In this document: positions 60,561-64,000 of the stretch, piece after piece | How the letters are laid out: each line of letters begins with the position of its first letter | Numbering within the stretch: the stretch's first letter is position 1 | DNA from: Microcoleus sp. bin38.metabat.b11b12b14.051 | GTDB lineage: Bacteria > Cyanobacteriota > Cyanobacteriia > Cyanobacteriales > Microcoleaceae | Length of the DNA stretch: 64,000 nucleotides | Assembly: GCF_013299165.1 (NCBI RefSeq) | Contig: NZ_JAAFKD010000002.1 | Span: 360,772 to 424,771, forward strand | Reading direction: 5' to 3' | Translations under genes and position numbers: made by a program | Notes under the pieces: generated by a model | Seen by the model: the letters and a program-made list of their open reading frames with translations, nothing else | Databases searched by the model: none | What the model was told of the DNA's origin: nothing

Positions 60561-61007
60561 CGTCTCTGCTTTAGGAAGTAGCTGCAAGAAAGTATCGAAA
60601 TCATTCACAGCTTTTTTATAATTAGCAGTGATTTTTGGATAATCAGCAAGTTTAGCAGCGTTATCAATCTCGACCAAATCAGCAAACAAACTCTTGGTCA
60701 AATCAATAGCTTGCTGTTGAGATTTCGGCAACAAAGTGGCCGACACGGTTTTCATCGTGCCGCGCAATTCGCCTAGAGGGCCGTGAATGTAAGTTTTGGC
60801 ATCAATCCAATTTTTTTTCTGAATTAGGGTTCCGAGGTTGTCCATGCGCGATCGGAACTCTGTCAGGGTAGGAACATAGCGCTGAATTTGCTGGATCTGG
60901 GCTGTTGTGTAAGTAGTGGGAACTTTTGCTTCGACACTGCTACAACTAACCAGAAATGCCATCAAACACGCCATCATCAAGGCGAAAAATGAACGGGGAC
61001 GAGTCAT
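60552..61007 (-). CDS. psbQ: Photosystem II lipoprotein PsbQ (CyanoQ)
   Basis: CyanoQ is a lumenal lipoprotein that stabilises the oxygen-evolving complex and PSII dimers. The 151-residue protein has a lipobox LVSC (C22), followed by TYTTAQIQQIQRYVPTLTEF and the four-helix body (ELRGTMKTVSATLLPKSQQQ, DLVEIDNAAKLADYPKITAN). The terminal AETAV codons and stop lie in a family B repeat, so the original C-terminus was probably different; the helical body is intact. Confidence 0.9.
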   Translation of the reverse strand: MTRPRSFFALMMACLMAFLVSCSSVEAKVPTTYTTAQIQQIQRYVPTLTEFRSRMDNLGTLIQKKNWIDAKTYIHGPLGELRGTMKTVSATLLPKSQQQAIDLTKSLFADLVEIDNAAKLADYPKITANYKKAVNDFDTFLQLLPKAETAV

Positions 61008-61097
61008 ATCGATTTCAGATTTTAGATTTTAGATTTCTCGTTGCGGGCAGGCACGGGGTACTGCCCCTACCGGGCACTGAGAGTTAGGTACAAAATA

Positions 61098-61949
61098 TTA
61101 TTTTACCTCCTGACGGCGCAGAAAAGTTATCAGAGCATTGCCAACTTTTTCTGACCAATGTTCTTGAGGATAATGCGAGACTTCTTCTAGGGTGACTAAC
61201 TCGGCATTTTTCATGGAAATGACTAATTTTTTAGCGGGTTCAACACTCAGCCAAGGGTCAGTCAAACCCCACACAAATAAGGTTGGTTGTGTCCATCCTT
61301 GGAAGCCGGATTCAATTTCTGCCATTGACTGCGGTAATTGAATGTTGCGGATTGTGTTCATTAGCGATCGCCCCGCATCCGAACTCTTCAAAAACGGGCT
61401 GCGGTAAACATCTAAATCCTTGTCTGATATGATTTTGCGGCTGCCGCCTTCGAGGGTTCTGTCCACCAAAAGCGGGTCTTGCGTCATCATGTCGCCAATA
61501 AAAGGCAGTCCCAACTGCTGCATTTTCCAAGGCAATTTGATATCTGCTGAAATTGGTGTATTGATGACTACTAAACGATCGACTTTATCGGGGTTTCTCA
61601 AAGCGTATTGAATGCCGACAGATGCTAAAAAGCCTTGGACTACTAGGGAAACTCGGTCTAGTTCTAGTGTTTGAATAAAGCCAGCGAGGGCGTCCACAAA
61701 GGCATCGGGAGTGTAAGCAAAGTCGCGTTTGTCTGGTTTTGTCGATCGCCCGTAGCCCACCCAATCCGGGGCGATAGATCGAAATCCCTGGGTTGCCAAA
61801 TCCGGCATAATCGAAGTCCAGGTAAAGCTTTGAGAAGGCAAACCGTGCAGCAGCAGCACCGGTGATTTATCACTTTCGTTTACCGGATTTGCTTCCCGAT
61901 AAAACCATTCCAGTGAACCTACTTGGATTGTTTTCTCATCAATTGCCAT
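61098..61949 (-). CDS. Alpha/beta hydrolase-fold protein with atypical nucleophile position
   Basis: The 283-residue protein starts at the ATG at 61949 (MAIDEKTIQVGSLEWFYREA); an ATG 27 bases earlier is possible. Core pieces are VLLLHGLPSQSFTWTSIMPD, SIAPDWVGYGRSTKPDKRDF, LFVWGLTDPWLSVEPAK (acid) and EVSHYPQEHWSE (His). The nucleophile elbow, however, reads LVVQGFLASVG, with neither the GxSxG serine nor the aspartate of haloalkane dehalogenases. It may be catalytically altered. It resembles other cyanobacterial haloalkane-dehalogenase-like proteins of unknown function. Confidence 0.8.
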   Translation of the reverse strand: MAIDEKTIQVGSLEWFYREANPVNESDKSPVLLLHGLPSQSFTWTSIMPDLATQGFRSIAPDWVGYGRSTKPDKRDFAYTPDAFVDALAGFIQTLELDRVSLVVQGFLASVGIQYALRNPDKVDRLVVINTPISADIKLPWKMQQLGLPFIGDMMTQDPLLVDRTLEGGSRKIISDKDLDVYRSPFLKSSDAGRSLMNTIRNIQLPQSMAEIESGFQGWTQPTLFVWGLTDPWLSVEPAKKLVISMKNAELVTLEEVSHYPQEHWSEKVGNALITFLRRQEVK

Positions 61950-61980
61950 TATTTTACTTCTTATAGTAGATGTCATTTGG

Positions 61981-62034
61981 AAGAAGGAAGAAGGAAGAAG
62001 GAAGAAGGAAGAAGGAAGAAGGAAGAAGGAAGAG
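61981..62034. repeat. Heptamer array GGAAGAA
   Basis: About seven perfect head-to-tail copies of the 7-bp unit GGAAGAA lie just upstream (in gene sense) of the hydrolase. Confidence 0.9.
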
Positions 62035-62081
62035 GGTAGAAGGTACGAAGAATGTAGTAGATAAGAATGTTTTAATTATCG

Positions 62082-62175
62082 TATAGCGGTTCTCAAAAAC
62101 ATGAGGTATGCCCCATGCCCTATGCCCCATGCCCTATGCCCTATGCCTGACATACCTCACCTTTGAAAGGCTATA
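62082..62175. repeat. Family C inverted-repeat element 6, with CCCTATG/CCCCATG core
   Basis: TATAGCGGTTCTCAAAAACA at the left and CACCTTTGAAAGGCTATA at the right are inverted ends. The core holds seven or so copies of GCCCTATG-type heptamers, as in the element at 14169. Confidence 0.75.
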
Positions 62176-62208
62176 TCATCGAGCGTTTGTGATATTTATC
62201 TAAAGAAT

Positions 62209-62229
62209 AAGGCGGGGAATACCCGCCTT
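62209..62229 (-). terminator. Hairpin, probable terminator of petCA
   Basis: AAGGCGGG and CCCGCCTT pair around a 5-base loop, 58 bp after the petA stop codon in minus orientation, followed by a weak TTATTCTTT tract. Confidence 0.55.
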
Positions 62230-62286
62230 ACTTACTTAATAGTTGGACACGCACATATCGCTTTACCCAACTAATTAAAGCCGCGC

Positions 62287-63276
62287 TTAGAAATTCATTT
62301 CAGCAGCTTGTACTTTTTCGACCTGTTTCTTCTTGAGAACCAGCATGATTTGAGCCAACATTGTCAAAGCGATGAAAGCCATCAAACCTGTAACTCGATT
62401 GGCACTTTGCAGCACGATTTCCACGTCTTTTTGACCGAAACCACCCACATTAGGATTGTTCGTCAAAAGTTCGCCTGCTGCAACAGTTTGTCCTTCAGTA
62501 ACAATCAGTTCTGGACCTGCGGGAATTGTATCAACAACCGCTGCACCTTCTGCTGGTTGAATTGTCAATTCATAACCGCCATCTTCCGGTTGAGAAATTT
62601 TAGAAATGGTGCCAGCTACCGAAGCATTATAAACAGTATTGTTGCTCTTGGCGCCTGTAGGATAAACCTGACCGCGACCGCGATTTCCGCCGACATAAAT
62701 TAGATATTTGCCGTAGTGAACTGACTTGTCAGTTGCGGGATTTGGCGACAAAACTGGGAATACCAATTCTTTGTATTGTTCACCAGGCAGCGGGCCTACT
62801 AAAACAATATTTTCTTGGGTTTCGCTGTAAGGTTGGAAGTAAAGATCGCCGACTTTTTCCTTCATTTCTTCGGGAATTCTGTCAGCGGGAGCAATTTTGA
62901 AACCTTCGGGTAACATCACTACTGCGCCGACATTCAAGCCGCCTTTGCTACCGTCGCCGGTAACTTGCTGCACGCTTTGATCGTAGGGAAGCTTGACCAC
63001 AGCTTCAAACACTGTGTCAGGTAAAACGGATTGCGGTACTTCAACTTCTGTTGGTTTGGCACCGAGGTGACAGTTAGCGCAAACAATTTTGCCAGTTGCT
63101 TCGCGGGGAGTAGCTGGTGCTGTTTGCTGAGCCCAGAAAGGGTAAGCAAATGCTGCTTGGGGAAGTGCGATGTCGCTACTGAGAAAAAATCCGGCGGCGG
63201 CGATCGCAATTAAGGCAGTTTTGGCGATCGTCCTGGCACTGCGGCGAAATATCGCAGATAAGTTAGTTTGTGGCAT
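62287..63276 (-). CDS. petA: Apocytochrome f
   Basis: Cytochrome f is the c-type cytochrome of the cytochrome b6f complex and passes electrons to plastocyanin or cytochrome c6. From the ATG at 63276 ([20 protein letters not shown]) the protein has 329 residues; a GTG at 63294 is another option. The signal peptide ends at AAFA, leaving Y45 of mature YPFWAQQ as the axial haem ligand through its amino group. The haem site is CANCH (C66, C69, H70). A C-terminal membrane helix ([20 protein letters not shown]) anchors it. It follows petC on the same strand. Confidence 0.97.
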   Translation of the reverse strand: MPQTNLSAIFRRSARTIAKTALIAIAAAGFFLSSDIALPQAAFAYPFWAQQTAPATPREATGKIVCANCHLGAKPTEVEVPQSVLPDTVFEAVVKLPYDQSVQQVTGDGSKGGLNVGAVVMLPEGFKIAPADRIPEEMKEKVGDLYFQPYSETQENIVLVGPLPGEQYKELVFPVLSPNPATDKSVHYGKYLIYVGGNRGRGQVYPTGAKSNNTVYNASVAGTISKISQPEDGGYELTIQPAEGAAVVDTIPAGPELIVTEGQTVAAGELLTNNPNVGGFGQKDVEIVLQSANRVTGLMAFIALTMLAQIMLVLKKKQVEKVQAAEMNF

Positions 63277-63437
63277 CAAAGTATTCAATCTCACTCAAAG
63301 GTCAGACAATTTTGTATTTGGAATTTGGGATTTGGAATTTGGAATTTGGAATTCTTAGACTGCTTTAGGAGGCTATTATCTTTGGGTTTTACCGCTGACT
63401 GTCAATCTAAAATCTAAAATCCAAAATCCAAAATCAT
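63277..63437. other. petC-petA spacer with heptamer repeats
   Basis: Near 63315-63352 are tandem TTTGGAA/TTTGGGA heptamers, and near 63406-63434 ATCTAAA/ATCCAAA heptamers. No terminator is obvious, so petC and petA may still be co-transcribed. Confidence 0.6.
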
Positions 63438-63980
63438 TTAAGACCAGGTAGGTGCTTCGCCGGTGCGGAAATCTGTTTCTTTCCAAGGGGTAAAAGCAAT
63501 CTTGTCATCTGCAACAGTGGCGTGGGCCAGGGCCAGAGACAAAGGTGCGGGGCCGCGTACCACTTTGCCCTCACTGTTGTATTGAGAACCGTGGCAAGGA
63601 CACATAAACTTGTTTTCGCTAGCATTCCAAGGTACGACGCAACCCAAGTGAGTGCAGACTGCGTTGATGCCGTATTCAGCCAGAGTTAAGTCTTTTTGCA
63701 CCACAAGATAGGTGGGGTCGCCTTTGAGGCCTTGGGCCAAACTGCGATCGCCCGCAGGGTGCGAAGTCAAATATTCGCTAACGATGATGTCGTTACCCAA
63801 GGCATCTTTAGCTGTGACACCGCCACCAGCAGCCCCACTCGACGGAGGAACAAAATACTGGACAACGGGATAGAGTGCGCCCAGTGCCACACCTGTGACT
63901 GTACCGAACGTCAGCAAATTCATAAATTGGCGACGCCCCATATCGGGAACATCGGGATTTCCAGCAGAAGTTTGAGCCAT
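63438..63980 (-). CDS. petC: Rieske iron-sulfur protein of the cytochrome b6f complex
   Basis: PetC takes electrons from plastoquinol and passes them to cytochrome f. The 180-residue protein has a short N-terminus with a twin-arginine-like GRRQF, a membrane helix ([20 protein letters not shown]) and the Rieske domain. The [2Fe-2S] ligands are C109 and H111 in CTHLGC and C127 and H130 in CPCHGS, and C114/C129 form the disulfide. [11 protein letters not shown] closes the cluster-binding fold. It is the first gene of petCA, with the start near the right end of the window, so the promoter is not fully visible. Confidence 0.97.
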   Translation of the reverse strand: MAQTSAGNPDVPDMGRRQFMNLLTFGTVTGVALGALYPVVQYFVPPSSGAAGGGVTAKDALGNDIIVSEYLTSHPAGDRSLAQGLKGDPTYLVVQKDLTLAEYGINAVCTHLGCVVPWNASENKFMCPCHGSQYNSEGKVVRGPAPLSLALAHATVADDKIAFTPWKETDFRTGEAPTWS

Positions 63981-64000
63981 GACCTGCCTTTACGGTTTTA

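Overview
The window comes from a cyanobacterium, most likely a filamentous, non-heterocystous one of the Microcoleus/Oscillatoria type; the genus is an inference. The evidence is a complete phycocyanin operon (cpcBA, two rod linkers, cpcD, cpcE, cpcF), the petC-petA pair of the cytochrome b6f complex, the photosystem II assembly or lumenal lipoproteins Psb27 and PsbQ, very frequent HIP1 octamers (GCGATCGC), and heptanucleotide tandem repeats between genes. No tRNA, rRNA, CRISPR array or complete transposase was found.

Layout. 1-5 kb: the start of recJ, a Cas4/RecB-like nuclease, a lumenal pentapeptide protein, a small membrane protein, a CbiG-like cobalamin protein, a triplicated-repeat protein, a GNAT acetyltransferase and a TetR regulator. 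5.4-8.8 kb: two M16 peptidases in tandem, one with and one without the zinc motif. 8.8-11.9 kb: an AT-rich accessory insert (methyltransferase and KilA-N protein) whose left part lies between two copies of the 3' end of the second peptidase gene. 11.9-15.1 kb: Uma2 nuclease, asnS and two small cyanobacterial proteins. 15.4-20.2 kb: a decayed region with an RsbW-like kinase, a NACHT NTPase pseudogene and an RsbW-like ORF with its motifs in permuted order. 20.5-29.7 kb: mixed metabolism, two tandem PD-(D/E)XK paralogues, a polysaccharide deacetylase, a frameshifted Uma2 gene, a GHL10 glycosidase and psb27. 30.1-34.4 kb: recF and a P-type Ca2+-ATPase. 35.4-41.4 kb: the phycocyanin operon. 41.4-44.1 kb: DUF2103, a response regulator, an ABM-like protein and an orphan Cas6. 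44.2-52.8 kb: a NarL-type kinase/regulator pair followed on the same strand by a DsbA-like protein, Dps, a cupin, an XapX protein, an isochorismatase-family hydrolase and an SDR oxidoreductase, which looks like a stress cassette. 53.4-64 kb: class I aldolase, M1 aminopeptidase with HEAT repeats, Nudix hydrolase, a ThiO-like oxidase, psbQ, an alpha/beta hydrolase, petA and petC.

The most unusual aspect is the density of non-coding repeats. At least eight families can be told apart: (A) hairpins around GGACTTTAGTCC; (B) GC-rich double hairpins around GGCGGTTGAAACCGC and GTCCGCCTCCGCGGAC; (C) six elements of about 95-175 bp with TATAGC...TTCTCA inverted ends; (D) GAAACCGGGTTTCT elements; (E) elements rich in GGTGCGTCGC; (F) a 27-bp repeat inserted in frame in two genes and between cpcB and cpcA; (G) heptamer arrays; (H) an approximately 85-bp repeat with an open frame. 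One further 123-bp element at 57.6 kb has terminal inverted repeats and an 8-bp target duplication and interrupts a reading frame. Most junctions inside the phycocyanin operon carry repeats. The strongest candidates for something new are the permuted RsbW-like protein, the duplication-flanked methyltransferase insert, the 40-residue triple-repeat protein and the MITE-like families.
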